From an uncultured Bacteroidota bacterium (GTDB lineage: Bacteria > Bacteroidota > Bacteroidia > Flavobacteriales > Flavobacteriaceae): DNA of 64,000 nucleotides. Below, piece by piece: positions 21,547-31,855 of the stretch (its first letter is position 1; each line of letters starts with the position of its first letter). The DNA is taken from NCBI GenBank assembly GCA_902577515.1, contig CACGZJ010000007.1, positions 1 to 64,000 on the forward strand. Reading direction: 5' to 3'. A model generated the notes under the pieces. That model had not been told where the DNA came from. It made no database searches and saw nothing but the letters and a program-made list of their open reading frames with translations. Both the position numbers and the translations under genes were made by a program.

Positions 21547-22662
21547 ATGAATTCAGAGAGGATTAAATTCCTAGTAATTTCAAGTGCCTATCCCTATAGA
21601 GGAGGTATTTCAGATTCTACTCATTCTTTTTGTAATGAGCTTATTGATTCAGGAGTATCTAATGAAGTTTGGACCTTCTCATTATTATACCCAAGTTTTC
21701 TTTTTCCTGGAAAAACCCAATATAGCAAAGAGAGATATAAGCAGAAATTTCAAATTAAAAGAAAGATTAATACTATTAATCCCTTTAATTGGTTAATGGT
21801 TTCCAAAAAAATTAACAAATTAGATCCAGAAGTAGTAATCTTTAGATATTGGTCTCCAATTTTATGTTTACCCTATTATTTTATTAGTTTTTTTTTAAGT
21901 AAAAAAATAAGAGTTATTGGTATTGTAGATAATTGGAAAAATCATGAAAAAATTCCTTTTGAGGGTATCCTAAGAAAACTTTTTCTAAAATCATGTTCAA
22001 AATTTATTTCATTTTCTGAAAATATTGCAGAAATGATTCGTTTTAACACTAGAAAAGAGGTGTTATCTCTATATCATCCAATAAACACAAATCTTCCCAT
22101 ACTTAAAAAGAAAGCAAAAGCAAAAAATGATTTAAACTTGAAAGACTATAAGTATGTAACATTTGTTGGACTTATCAGAAAATATAAGGGTGTTCAAACA
22201 TTTATAAAGTCTATTAACTATATAAAAGATGATAATATAAAATTCATAATTGCAGGAGAGTTTTATGATTCATTAAATGAGTGCATACAATTAATTGATG
22301 AACTTAATCTGAGTGAAAAAATATTAATTGACAATAACTTTCTTGAGCTTGATAGGATAAGAGATTATATATGTGCAAGTGAATTAATAGTTCAGCCTTA
22401 TATTAATGCAAGTCAAAGTGGAATTACACCTCTTGCCTACTTCTATAATAAACCTTTAGTTGTTTCAAAAGTTAGAGGATTAAAAGAAATAATAAATAAA
22501 GATCAAAGCGGCGAAGTATTTGACAAAACTCCTGAAAATTTAGCAAAAGCAATTCTAAATTGTATTGACGAAAAAAGAAATCAACTATATATCTCAAATA
22601 TTATTAAAGCAAAAAATTATTATTCTTGGTCAACTTTTGTTGAGAAAATTAAAACTATATAG
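21547..22662 (+). CDS. Glycosyltransferase (GT4-like)
   Basis: YPYRGGISDSTHSF; VTFVGLIRKYKGVQTFI; QSGITPLAYFYNKPLVVSKVRGLKEII. Confidence 0.85.
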   Translation: MNSERIKFLVISSAYPYRGGISDSTHSFCNELIDSGVSNEVWTFSLLYPSFLFPGKTQYSKERYKQKFQIKRKINTINPFNWLMVSKKINKLDPEVVIFRYWSPILCLPYYFISFFLSKKIRVIGIVDNWKNHEKIPFEGILRKLFLKSCSKFISFSENIAEMIRFNTRKEVLSLYHPINTNLPILKKKAKAKNDLNLKDYKYVTFVGLIRKYKGVQTFIKSINYIKDDNIKFIIAGEFYDSLNECIQLIDELNLSEKILIDNNFLELDRIRDYICASELIVQPYINASQSGITPLAYFYNKPLVVSKVRGLKEIINKDQSGEVFDKTPENLAKAILNCIDEKRNQLYISNIIKAKNYYSWSTFVEKIKTI

Positions 22663-23214
22663 GTATATCTTATATATAACAATTGCATTTATAGTCCCAA
22701 AAACTGCACCTACTAAAATATCAATTGGGTAATGTACACCAAGATAAATTCTACTATATGAAATTAAAAATGCATATATGGCAAATAATAGAATTAATAA
22801 TCTATTTGATGATCTTAATAATAGACCGAAAAAGATTGCCAATGAAAAAGAATTTGATGCATGAGCTGAAAAGAATCCATATCTTCCACCACATGACTCT
22901 TTCACAAGCCTTAATGAGTCAGCAATTAGTTCATTATAACATGGTCTAAGCCTTTGAAAGGAATCTTTAAATAAATTTGAACTTTGATCTGAAATGGTTA
23001 TAAGTATAGCTATAGCAATAATTAAACGAAATAAAATTTTAGTCCTTTTTTGATTATTAATTGAATATATATAGGCAATTAGTATTAGTAAATAGACTAT
23101 TACATTAGCTTCAGTTTGTGAAAGAAACATCCAGAAATTATCAAAAAATGGGTTACCTAGATTATTAAAGTATAAGAATAAGTCTGAATCAAGTTTTAAA
23201 ATTTCCTCAATCAT
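22630..23214 (-). CDS. PAP2-family phosphatase, membrane
   Basis: KDSFQRLRPC, GFFSAHASNSFSLA, YSRIYLGVHYPIDILVG. Confidence 0.9.
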   Translation of the reverse strand: MIEEILKLDSDLFLYFNNLGNPFFDNFWMFLSQTEANVIVYLLILIAYIYSINNQKRTKILFRLIIAIAILITISDQSSNLFKDSFQRLRPCYNELIADSLRLVKESCGGRYGFFSAHASNSFSLAIFFGLLLRSSNRLLILLFAIYAFLISYSRIYLGVHYPIDILVGAVFGTINAIVIYKIYLYSFNFLNKS

Positions 23215-24598
23215 TAAGTCTTATTATTTTTCTAGAAAGATAATTAAATCTTAAAAATAGAAACAAAGAGGAAGAAAATAAACCAGACAAAAGTCCTAGC
23301 CATATTCCAACCATTGATAAACTTGTATAAAAGCCAAGATAATATGATATTGGAAATCCAATAACACCATATGAAAGAAATATAATTATTGCGGGCTTAT
23401 TAACATCCTGCATTCCTCTTAAAGCTCCAAGAACTACTGCTTGTATACCATCAAAAAGCTGGAATACACCTGCCACAATTAATAATTTTGATGCAATCTC
23501 TAATACATGATTAACATCAGTTAAATTTGAAGGATTACTGGGGTCCAAATAAAGAAGAGGTAAAGAATCATTAAAAAGTAAAAAAATCATACAAAAAATT
23601 ACATCAATAGATATTATAAGTAGAATAGTTGATAAAGCAACTTCTCTTAGTTTTTTAAAATTCATCATACCCCTTTGATTTCCTACTCTAATCATAGCTG
23701 CAACTCCAACACCTAGAGCAACCATATATGTCATTGAAGAAAGGTTAAGAGCAATCTGGTTAGCAGCTTGAGAATTTTTACCAATGAATCCTGACATCCA
23801 AACTGCAGATATAAAGAATGCTACCTCAAAAAAACTGTGAAGAGCAGATGGAAGACCTAAATAGAGAATTTTTTTCAATCTTTTAATCTCTACTTTAGAT
23901 GGAAAAAATCTTTTTAAATAGACAGATAATTTCTTATGAAGCTTGAGATAAAAAATAATAAATAATAGCATACAGAATCTAGCTATTAAAGTACCTATTG
24001 CTGCCCCCTCTACCCCAAGCTTTGGAAAAATCCAATAACCAAAAATTAGAAAGAAGTTTAAAGCAACATTAATGATATTTCCTACAATAGTTGAATACAT
24101 TGCAGCTCTTGTAAAAGACATACCATCAGCAAATTGTCTAAAAGCTTGGAAGTTTACTGTAGCTATTAGAGATATCGATACCCAAAAAAGATATGGCGAA
24201 GCAAGTTTAACAACCTCTTGTGGTTGATTCATAGAGTATAACAGATTCCTATTTAAAAAAACTATTAAGAACAAGAATAAACCTAAAAATAAGCAGATTA
24301 AAAAACTATGCTCAAATATTCTTGATATATCATTATTTTTTTTTGCACCGTCTGCTTCAGCAATTAAAGGAGTAATAGCCTGAGAAAATCCAATACCTAA
24401 AGACATTGCGATAAAAACAAAACTATTTCCTAAAGAAATAGCAGCAAGCTCAGCAGTACCTAATTGCCCTACCATTACATTGTCAATAAATTGAACAAAT
24501 GTATGACCTAGCATACCTATCATTACCGGGTATGCTAACTTTAGGTTATACTTGAATTCTTTACTGTAATTTCTGAACCTTTTGATTATTTGGTTCAT
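23207..24598 (-). CDS. MATE-family efflux transporter
   Basis: 12-TM pattern, VMVGQLGTAELAA, NIALNFFLIFG. Confidence 0.93.
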   Translation of the reverse strand: MNQIIKRFRNYSKEFKYNLKLAYPVMIGMLGHTFVQFIDNVMVGQLGTAELAAISLGNSFVFIAMSLGIGFSQAITPLIAEADGAKKNNDISRIFEHSFLICLFLGLFLFLIVFLNRNLLYSMNQPQEVVKLASPYLFWVSISLIATVNFQAFRQFADGMSFTRAAMYSTIVGNIINVALNFFLIFGYWIFPKLGVEGAAIGTLIARFCMLLFIIFYLKLHKKLSVYLKRFFPSKVEIKRLKKILYLGLPSALHSFFEVAFFISAVWMSGFIGKNSQAANQIALNLSSMTYMVALGVGVAAMIRVGNQRGMMNFKKLREVALSTILLIISIDVIFCMIFLLFNDSLPLLYLDPSNPSNLTDVNHVLEIASKLLIVAGVFQLFDGIQAVVLGALRGMQDVNKPAIIIFLSYGVIGFPISYYLGFYTSLSMVGIWLGLLSGLFSSSLFLFLRFNYLSRKIIRLND

Positions 24599-24600
24599 GA

Positions 24601-25998
24601 TTAGAGCTTATAATTATCCATAAGATAGACTATAGAGGCCATTGTAGCAGCTCCAAGCTCTAGTTCACGCTTGTTAATTTTATCGAAAGTATCAGATGCT
24701 GCATGATGATAATCAAAATATCTTTGGGGGTCAGGCCTTAATCCAGCTAAAATAATATTACCATCTTTTAAAGGACCAATATCAGCTCCACTTCCACCTT
24801 GAAGAAAGCTTACCCCATAATCATTAAAATATTTCTCAAACTTTTTTAGGGATTTAAACTCCGTATCAGATGTATCAAAACTAATTCCTCTAGGAGTAAA
24901 ACCTCCTGCATCAGATTCAATGGCAAAAAAATGTTTTTCATTTTTGAGTTTTGCAACTTCAGAATATTTATTTCCACCTCTTAGTCCATTTTCTTCATTA
25001 GCAAATAAAACTACTCTAATAGTCCTTTTAGGGATATAATCTAAAGATTTAAAAATTCTTAGCACTTCCATTGATTGAACAATTCCTGCACCGTCGTCAT
25101 GACTTCCATCTCCTAGATCCCATGAGTCAAGATGTCCACCTACAACAATTATTTCATCAGGCTTTTCTGACCCCGTAATTTCACCAATTACAGTATGATT
25201 TAACACATCAGGAAAGTTTCTAGAATTCTGTCTAAAAAAGAACTTTATTTTTGGATTTAAGGATAACATAGAACTTAAAAGTTCAGCACCATTAGTACTA
25301 ATTGCAGCAGCAGGTATTCTCTGACTTATTGATAAGCCTTCATAATACATAGAACCTGTGTGAGGATAATTATCTAAAGTTGTAGTCATTGATCTGACAA
25401 TAACACCTACAGCTCCTAGTTTAGCTGCTTGAACAGCCCCTTGTGTCCTTTGATTAACACTTCCGCTATATGCTTGAAAAGTGTTAATCAATGTTACATC
25501 CATTGGACGATTAAAAAAAACTATTTTTCCACTAATTGAGTCTCTTCCTATATCTCTTAACTCCTTAAAGCTTTTAACTTCAACTATATTTGCAGAAATT
25601 CCAATTGATGGAGTTGAAATTGAACCGCCTAATGCTACAATTGGAACAGAGATATTATTTCCTGGTCTTGTTTCTATATGTGCATATTCAGGAGCACCCC
25701 TAACCCATTTTGGTACCATAACTGGTTGAAGCCATACTGAATCGATTTCTAAAAGATTAAGTTCTTCTTTACCCCATTTTACTGACCTTTCATAATTAAT
25801 AGATCCTGATAGTCTTCCTCCAATTTGGTTAGATAAATAGTCTAGCCATTCATAAGATTTTCCATTTGACAGAGCTTCATCATATATTTTATCAATAAAA
25901 ACAGAATTTTCTTGAGAAGTTTGAGAATTACTAAAATTTAATGTAAGTAGTGAGACTAGAATTATTAAGAATCTCATATTATTATTTTTTTGAAGCAA
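24601..25998 (-). CDS. Secreted M28-family metallopeptidase
   Basis: VGGHLDSWDLGDGSHDDGAG, FANEENGLRGG, HHAASDTFDKIN. Confidence 0.9.
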   Translation of the reverse strand: MLQKNNNMRFLIILVSLLTLNFSNSQTSQENSVFIDKIYDEALSNGKSYEWLDYLSNQIGGRLSGSINYERSVKWGKEELNLLEIDSVWLQPVMVPKWVRGAPEYAHIETRPGNNISVPIVALGGSISTPSIGISANIVEVKSFKELRDIGRDSISGKIVFFNRPMDVTLINTFQAYSGSVNQRTQGAVQAAKLGAVGVIVRSMTTTLDNYPHTGSMYYEGLSISQRIPAAAISTNGAELLSSMLSLNPKIKFFFRQNSRNFPDVLNHTVIGEITGSEKPDEIIVVGGHLDSWDLGDGSHDDGAGIVQSMEVLRIFKSLDYIPKRTIRVVLFANEENGLRGGNKYSEVAKLKNEKHFFAIESDAGGFTPRGISFDTSDTEFKSLKKFEKYFNDYGVSFLQGGSGADIGPLKDGNIILAGLRPDPQRYFDYHHAASDTFDKINKRELELGAATMASIVYLMDNYKL

Positions 25999-27148
25999 AT
26001 AAACTTACGTCATCCTTTGATATAGTTTCACCTCCTAAAATAATTAACCGCTCAACTACATTTCTTAATTCTCTTACATTACCTGACCAGTTATAATCTT
26101 CTAGAAGTTTCAGTGATTCTTTACTGAACTTTTTTGTTTCAATTCCTTGTTCCTTTGAAATTATATTAGAAAAATGATCTACAAGAACTGGAATATCTGA
26201 CTTTCTCTTACTCAATTCGGGTACTTTAATCACAATAACAGCTAACCTATGGTATAAGTCCTCCCTAAAATTACCATCGTCTATTTCTTTTTTTAAGTCC
26301 TTGTTTGTAGCAGCTAGAACTCTAACGTCAACACTTATGTCTTTTTGACTTCCTACTCTTTGAATTTTATTTTCCTCTAAAGCCCTTAAAACTTTAGCTT
26401 GTGCAGCAAGACTCATGTCTCCTATTTCATCTAAAAATATAGTTCCATTATTTGCAGCTTCAAACTTACCCTCCCTATCCTTTACAGCAGAAGTAAAAGA
26501 ACCTTTAAGATGCCCAAAAAGCTCGCTTTCAATTAGTTCTGAAGGAATAGCAGCACAGTTTACTTCAATAAATGGGGATTTAGCTCTACTACTTTTCTCA
26601 TGAATATTATGGGCAACAAGCTCCTTTCCAGTTCCGCTTTCTCCAGTTATCAATACTCTTGCCTCAGTCTTAGCAACCTTATCAATCATTGCATGTATTT
26701 CCATAATGGACTTTGAATTGCCAATTATTTCATATTTTTTGGCAACTTTTTTTCTTAAGATTTTATTTTCAGCTACTAGTTCTTTTTTCTCTAGAGCATT
26801 TCTTACAGAATTAATAAGTCTATTTAGATCTGGGGGTTTAGATATAAAATCATATGCTCCAAGCTTCATAGATTCTACAGCAGTTTCAATGTTTCCATGA
26901 CCGGTTAACATAATAAAAGGAACAGTAGAGTTAGTCTTTCTAGTTCTTTGAAGTAGCTCAATACCATCTACTTTAGGCATCTTTATATCGCAAAGAACAA
27001 GATCATAGGAATCATTCTTAATAAGATCAAGGCCTTTCTTTCCATCAGATGCTTCATGAATTTCAAAACTAGAGTCCTCATCTGTAAGTATTCTTACTAG
27101 AACTCTTCTGATTGGTTCCTCATCTTCAATTATAAGGATTTTGCTCAT
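25982..27148 (-). CDS. Sigma-54-type response regulator (NtrC family: REC-AAA-HTH)
   Basis: Receiver D (LCDIKMPKVDG), GESGTGKELVA, ELFGHLKGSFTSA, FLDEIGDMS. Confidence 0.93.
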   Translation of the reverse strand: MSKILIIEDEEPIRRVLVRILTDEDSSFEIHEASDGKKGLDLIKNDSYDLVLCDIKMPKVDGIELLQRTRKTNSTVPFIMLTGHGNIETAVESMKLGAYDFISKPPDLNRLINSVRNALEKKELVAENKILRKKVAKKYEIIGNSKSIMEIHAMIDKVAKTEARVLITGESGTGKELVAHNIHEKSSRAKSPFIEVNCAAIPSELIESELFGHLKGSFTSAVKDREGKFEAANNGTIFLDEIGDMSLAAQAKVLRALEENKIQRVGSQKDISVDVRVLAATNKDLKKEIDDGNFREDLYHRLAVIVIKVPELSKRKSDIPVLVDHFSNIISKEQGIETKKFSKESLKLLEDYNWSGNVRELRNVVERLIILGGETISKDDVSLFASKK

Positions 27149-27182
27149 TTTAAGATTATTAGATGGTCTAAGATAAAATTAT

Positions 27183-28295
27183 TTATGCAAACATATCTCT
27201 AACTTTTTCAAAAAAGGACTTTTCAGATTTTTTAGGGTTTGGCTTAAAATTATCATCATCTAGCATTTCTTTAAAGAAGTCTTTCTGTTTTTTATTTAAA
27301 GTCTTAGGTGTCCAAATATTTACATGAACTAATAAGTCCCCTTTAGAATATCCATTCAGATCTGGGATCCCTTTATTTCTTAATCTTAGTGTTTTTCCAG
27401 ATTGAATTCCTGACTCCAGCTTTATTCTAACTTTTCCATCAATTAAGTGAATGTCTTTTGAAACACCAAGTGCAGCTTCTGAAATACTTATATACAGATC
27501 ATAGTGAAGATGCTTTCCGTCCCTAGTAAATAGATCATTATTTGATTCCTCTATTAATACTAAAAGGTCTCCAGGAATACCGTTAGGGTTATTAGAATCA
27601 TTTCCTTTAGCTGATACTTTAAGTTGCATTCCTTCCTCAACACCTGGAGGAATTTTAATTGAAACTGTTTCTTCAAAATTTAGCATTCCATTAGAATCTG
27701 ATCCTGCACCTCTAGATGTAATTGATTGACCTGCACCATTACAGTTTGGACATATTGAAGTAGACTGCATTCTACCTAAAATTGTATTTGTAATTCTAGA
27801 AACTTGGCCAGAACCATTACAAGTTGTACATGTCGAAAATTTAGAATCAGGTGAAAGAGTTTTTCTTTTAACCTTGATTTTCTTCTCAACACCATTCACA
27901 ATTTCTTCTAGTGTTAACTTTACCCTTATTCTAAGATTTGAACCCTTTGAAACCCTTTGACCTCCTCCTCCAAATCCACCAAAAGATGAACCAAATGCAC
28001 TACCAAAAATATCTCCAAATTGACTGAAGATATCATCCATGTTCATGCCACCTGCACCAAACCCACCTGCACCATCAAAAGCACTATGACCAAACTGGTC
28101 GTATTTTGCTTTCTTATTAGGGTCACTAAGAACTTCGTATGCTTCAGCAGCTTTTTTAAAATTTGCTTCTGCAGTTTTATCTCCAGGATTTTTATCGGGG
28201 TGATATTGAATAGCTTTTTTTCTATATGCTTTTTTTATCTCAGCAGTAGAAGCGCTTTTTGATACACCCAATATTTCGTAATAATCTTCTTTCAT
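27183..28295 (-). CDS. dnaJ: Chaperone DnaJ
   Basis: J domain with HPD, G/F region, two CxxCxGxG motifs. Confidence 0.96.
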   Translation of the reverse strand: MKEDYYEILGVSKSASTAEIKKAYRKKAIQYHPDKNPGDKTAEANFKKAAEAYEVLSDPNKKAKYDQFGHSAFDGAGGFGAGGMNMDDIFSQFGDIFGSAFGSSFGGFGGGGQRVSKGSNLRIRVKLTLEEIVNGVEKKIKVKRKTLSPDSKFSTCTTCNGSGQVSRITNTILGRMQSTSICPNCNGAGQSITSRGAGSDSNGMLNFEETVSIKIPPGVEEGMQLKVSAKGNDSNNPNGIPGDLLVLIEESNNDLFTRDGKHLHYDLYISISEAALGVSKDIHLIDGKVRIKLESGIQSGKTLRLRNKGIPDLNGYSKGDLLVHVNIWTPKTLNKKQKDFFKEMLDDDNFKPNPKKSEKSFFEKVRDMFA

Positions 28296-28301
28296 AACTT
28301 T

Positions 28302-28805
28302 TTATTGAGCAACAACAACTTTTGGGAATTTTATAACCTGATCACCTAATTTATAACCTCCTTCGATTATATCAATTATTTTTCCCTTTTGATCATCATT
28401 TTGAGCAGGAATTTGACTAATTGCTTCGTGAATTTCTGAGTCAAATGAATCACCAATCTTAACTTCCAATTCTTCAAGACCTTGGTTTTTTAGAGTTTCT
28501 ATAAGCTTATTGTAGATTAACTGGATGCCTTGATTATCCTCCTGATTTGCATCCTCCTGATTTAAAGCTCTTTTAAAATCTTCAACAACAGGTATCAAAC
28601 TAGATAGAACTTCTTTACCTGCTGTTTTAAATAAATCAATTCTTTCTTTTGCAGTTCTCCTTTTATAGTTTTCAAATTCAGCAAATAATCTTACATATTT
28701 ATCCTTCTCATTATTTATTGTTTCATTTAACTCTTTGACCGAAGGTGATTTCTTCTTAGTAGTACTTGATTTAGCAGTTTTAGTTTCAGTTTTCTTTTTG
28801 TTCAT
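28302..28805 (-). CDS. grpE: Nucleotide exchange factor GrpE
   Basis: AEFENYKRRTAKERIDL, LIPVVEDFKRAL, HEAISQIP; upstream of dnaJ. Confidence 0.94.
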   Translation of the reverse strand: MNKKKTETKTAKSSTTKKKSPSVKELNETINNEKDKYVRLFAEFENYKRRTAKERIDLFKTAGKEVLSSLIPVVEDFKRALNQEDANQEDNQGIQLIYNKLIETLKNQGLEELEVKIGDSFDSEIHEAISQIPAQNDDQKGKIIDIIEGGYKLGDQVIKFPKVVVAQ

Positions 28806-28863
28806 GAACTATTTTACGTTATTATAAGCAATTTTTTTGCCATCTTAATTTTATGTCAGAATG

Positions 28864-29778
28864 TCATATATTTTTTGATAGGTCTTTCAAAGCATCATCA
28901 ATATATTTAAACGAAAAGTCAGACTCACTAAGTTTAATCGATTTTACTTTTTGACTAGAAAGAATAACCTCAGACATTTTACCAAATACTGACTTAATTA
29001 TAAAAGAAGGTATGTTAGGAAATATAACTCTTGACTTATTAAAAATTGCAATTTTATTTATCAACTCATTTTGTTTAACTGGATTTGGAGCAACTAAATT
29101 ATAAGTTCCCCTCCAGGAATTCTCACAGCTTGATAAAATAATTTTAGCAGCATCTTTTTCGTGGATCCATGATTGCCACTGATTACCATTTCCAACAGGA
29201 GAAAGTATGAATAATTTTGATAGCATCTTACATATTTTATATAGCCCACCTGACTTTGATAAAACAAGCCCTATTCTCATTATGGAAAATGAAATATCAG
29301 GAAGTTTACTTTCAAATTTTTTAACTTCATTTTCCCACTTTACAACAACTTGATTAATAAATGAATTAGGATTATCGATTGAATCATTTTCAGAAGATGT
29401 AAAATCTGAAGAGTCTCTGTATGCAGATATTGCAGAAGCATTAACGAAAGATTTAATTTTAATTTTTTTCTTTAAAATAATATCTAAAATAAAATTTGTT
29501 GACCCTACTCTACTTTCGAATATTTTAGTTTTATTGGCTTTTGTCCATAGATTAAATACAGAAAAACCTGCAAGATTTATTACGCAATCAACATCATTGA
29601 AACAATCTAAGTCAATATCCTCTTTTTTAGGATTCCAATAATAGTATTTTAACTGTGGATTATGGGATTTTAAATTTTTATTTCTAGTTAGAATATTAAC
29701 CTCGTATTTTTTCTTGAATACAAGATTTGCAATTTCTTTACCTAAAGTCCCTGAACCACCTGTAATTAATACCTTCAT
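28864..29778 (-). CDS. TIGR01777-type NAD-dependent epimerase
   Basis: ITGGSGTLGKEIA, VINLAG, WQSWIHEKD, NLVAPNPV. Confidence 0.88.
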   Translation of the reverse strand: MKVLITGGSGTLGKEIANLVFKKKYEVNILTRNKNLKSHNPQLKYYYWNPKKEDIDLDCFNDVDCVINLAGFSVFNLWTKANKTKIFESRVGSTNFILDIILKKKIKIKSFVNASAISAYRDSSDFTSSENDSIDNPNSFINQVVVKWENEVKKFESKLPDISFSIMRIGLVLSKSGGLYKICKMLSKLFILSPVGNGNQWQSWIHEKDAAKIILSSCENSWRGTYNLVAPNPVKQNELINKIAIFNKSRVIFPNIPSFIIKSVFGKMSEVILSSQKVKSIKLSESDFSFKYIDDALKDLSKNI

Positions 29779-29806
29779 ATTGATTTTTTAATTATCTTCG
29801 AATTCT

Positions 29807-30856
29807 ATGAAAATGATTAAATCTAAGAGTACAAAAATAAATGATGTAAACTTCTCTACTATAAAATTTGGAGAAATATTTACAGATCATATGTTTGAGT
29901 GCAATTATGATAATGATAAATGGGAAGATCCAGTAATTAAGCCCTACAGTTCAATTAATCTTGATCCCTCAACACATGTTTTTCATTATGGCCAAGCTAT
30001 ATTCGAGGGAATGAAAGGATACAAGGATAAAAATGAGGATTTATGGTTGTTTAGACCTAAAGATAATTATGAAAGAATTAAAAAATCTTGTGAAAGGATG
30101 CATATTCCAATATTACCTGAGGACTATTTTTTTCAAGGCTTAAACAAACTAATAAGTCTCGAGAGAGATTGGGTTTCAAATGAGCCAGGATCTTCAATTT
30201 ACATTAGGCCTTTTGTTTTTTCTTCATCAAAAATGCTTGCTGCAAGTCCTTCAAAAAAATATAAATTTTTAATTATTTGCTCACCTGGTGCAGCTTATTA
30301 TTCAAAGCCGCTGAGTGTTTACATAGAAGATAAATTTAGTAGAGCTGCTCCAGGAGGTGCAGGTTATGCTAAAGCAGCTGGAAATTATGGTGCAGCATTT
30401 TACCCAACATCTATAGCAATATCAAAAGGTTTCGATCAAATAGTCTGGACTGATTCTTCCACTCATCAAAAAATTGAGGAAGTTGGAACAATGAGTGTAG
30501 TATTCAGAATTAATGATAAACTTATTACTCCACTTACAAGTGACACAATTTTAGATAGTGTAACAAGAAAAAGTGTAATACAAGTTGCAAAGGATATTGG
30601 AATTGAAGTAGAAGAAAGAGATATAACTGTGAAAGAACTGATTTCAGAGTTTAAGTCAGGTAATTTAAAAGAAGTTTTTGGATGTGGAACAGCTGCAGTG
30701 ATAGCTCCAATTAATTCATTTGGCTATAAAGATGAGAAATTTCAACTTGAAGAATTAGACAACAACTTTGCTTCAAAAATTAAAACCGCTATTATTAATA
30801 TTCAACAAAATATTTCTGATGACACTCACAATTGGAGATATAAAATTACTGAGTAG
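29807..30856 (+). CDS. ilvE: Branched-chain amino acid aminotransferase
   Basis: HYGQAIFEGMKGYK, GGAGYAKAAGNYGAAFYP, EEVGTMSVVF. Confidence 0.93.
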   Translation: MKMIKSKSTKINDVNFSTIKFGEIFTDHMFECNYDNDKWEDPVIKPYSSINLDPSTHVFHYGQAIFEGMKGYKDKNEDLWLFRPKDNYERIKKSCERMHIPILPEDYFFQGLNKLISLERDWVSNEPGSSIYIRPFVFSSSKMLAASPSKKYKFLIICSPGAAYYSKPLSVYIEDKFSRAAPGGAGYAKAAGNYGAAFYPTSIAISKGFDQIVWTDSSTHQKIEEVGTMSVVFRINDKLITPLTSDTILDSVTRKSVIQVAKDIGIEVEERDITVKELISEFKSGNLKEVFGCGTAAVIAPINSFGYKDEKFQLEELDNNFASKIKTAIINIQQNISDDTHNWRYKITE

Positions 30857-30857
30857 T

Positions 30858-31247
30858 TTACTTTTCTAGAATTGATTTTATATTAGGCTTAAAATAATTC
30901 GGTCCTTTTAAAATTTTACCATCTTCCCTTATTACAGGTGTTCCATCTGCACTAAGCTTACTCATATTGCTCCTTTGAATTTCATCAAATACTTCTACAA
31001 TTTTATCTTGAAGTCCATGTGCAAGTATTGTTCCACAGAGAATATAAAGTTTATCTCCAAGTGCATCTGCAATTTCAACTAAATCCTTTTTTCTTGCTGC
31101 TTCTAAATACTCATCATTTTCTTCTTGCATTAGTCTATATCTTAACTCAATTGTAGATTCATCAAGGTCTGCTTTTTGATTTTTTGAGTACTTTATTTTA
31201 AAAGCTTCATTAAATTCTTTTACTGCATCAATAGCATTAGTTATCAT
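30858..31247 (-). CDS. MazG-like nucleotide pyrophosphohydrolase
   Basis: LMQEENDEYLEAARKKDLVEIADALGDKLYI (EEXXE..EXXD pattern). Confidence 0.82.
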   Translation of the reverse strand: MITNAIDAVKEFNEAFKIKYSKNQKADLDESTIELRYRLMQEENDEYLEAARKKDLVEIADALGDKLYILCGTILAHGLQDKIVEVFDEIQRSNMSKLSADGTPVIREDGKILKGPNYFKPNIKSILEK

Positions 31248-31295
31248 AATTGTTAATTTTATATTAGAAAAGTTTGATTAAAATAAATTTAATTA

Positions 31296-31481
31296 ATGTT
31301 TACTAAAGGACAACTAATTTTTGCTATAATATTCATTATATTATTTTCTCTGATAATTGGATACTCTTATATAAAGGATTCAAGACTTCACAATGTTTAT
31401 TATAAGAATTCGTATGTAATCTTAATTGTATTTATTGTTTTTATTTCAATAATTGCTACTTACAGTAATCTTTTTAGATAA
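31296..31481 (+). CDS. Small two-TM membrane protein, unknown function
   Basis: 61 codons, two hydrophobic segments, abuts crcB. Confidence 0.6.
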   Translation: MFTKGQLIFAIIFIILFSLIIGYSYIKDSRLHNVYYKNSYVILIVFIVFISIIATYSNLFR

Positions 31482-31482
31482 A

Positions 31483-31854
31483 ATGAAAGAGTTATTTCTT
31501 GTTTTTTTGGGAGGAGGTTTGGGATCTGCAATAAGATTAATTTTAAATAGATTAGTTCCAAGTGATTCCTTTCCATATTCAACATTAACAGTTAATTTAA
31601 TTGGCAGTTTTTTGATTGGACTAATTATAAGTTATTTAATTAATTCCAATATGTTAAAATCTGATTATTACTACTTCCTTGTTGTTGGAATATGTGGAGG
31701 TTTGACTACTTTCTCAGCATTTTCAATAGAGAATCTAAATTTTATTAAGTCTAGTGAAATATTAAACTCATTTATATACATTTTTATTAGTGTATCTTTA
31801 TGTATAGCGTTAGCCTATTTGGGCTTTCTAACTATGAATAAAATATTTAATTAA
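31483..31854 (+). CDS. crcB: Fluoride channel CrcB/Fluc (start moved from TTG 31453 to ATG 31483)
   Basis: FLGGGLGSAIRLIL, TLTVNLIGSFLIG, GICGGLTTFSAFSIE. Confidence 0.93.
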   Translation: MKELFLVFLGGGLGSAIRLILNRLVPSDSFPYSTLTVNLIGSFLIGLIISYLINSNMLKSDYYYFLVVGICGGLTTFSAFSIENLNFIKSSEILNSFIYIFISVSLCIALAYLGFLTMNKIFN

Positions 31855-31855
31855 A

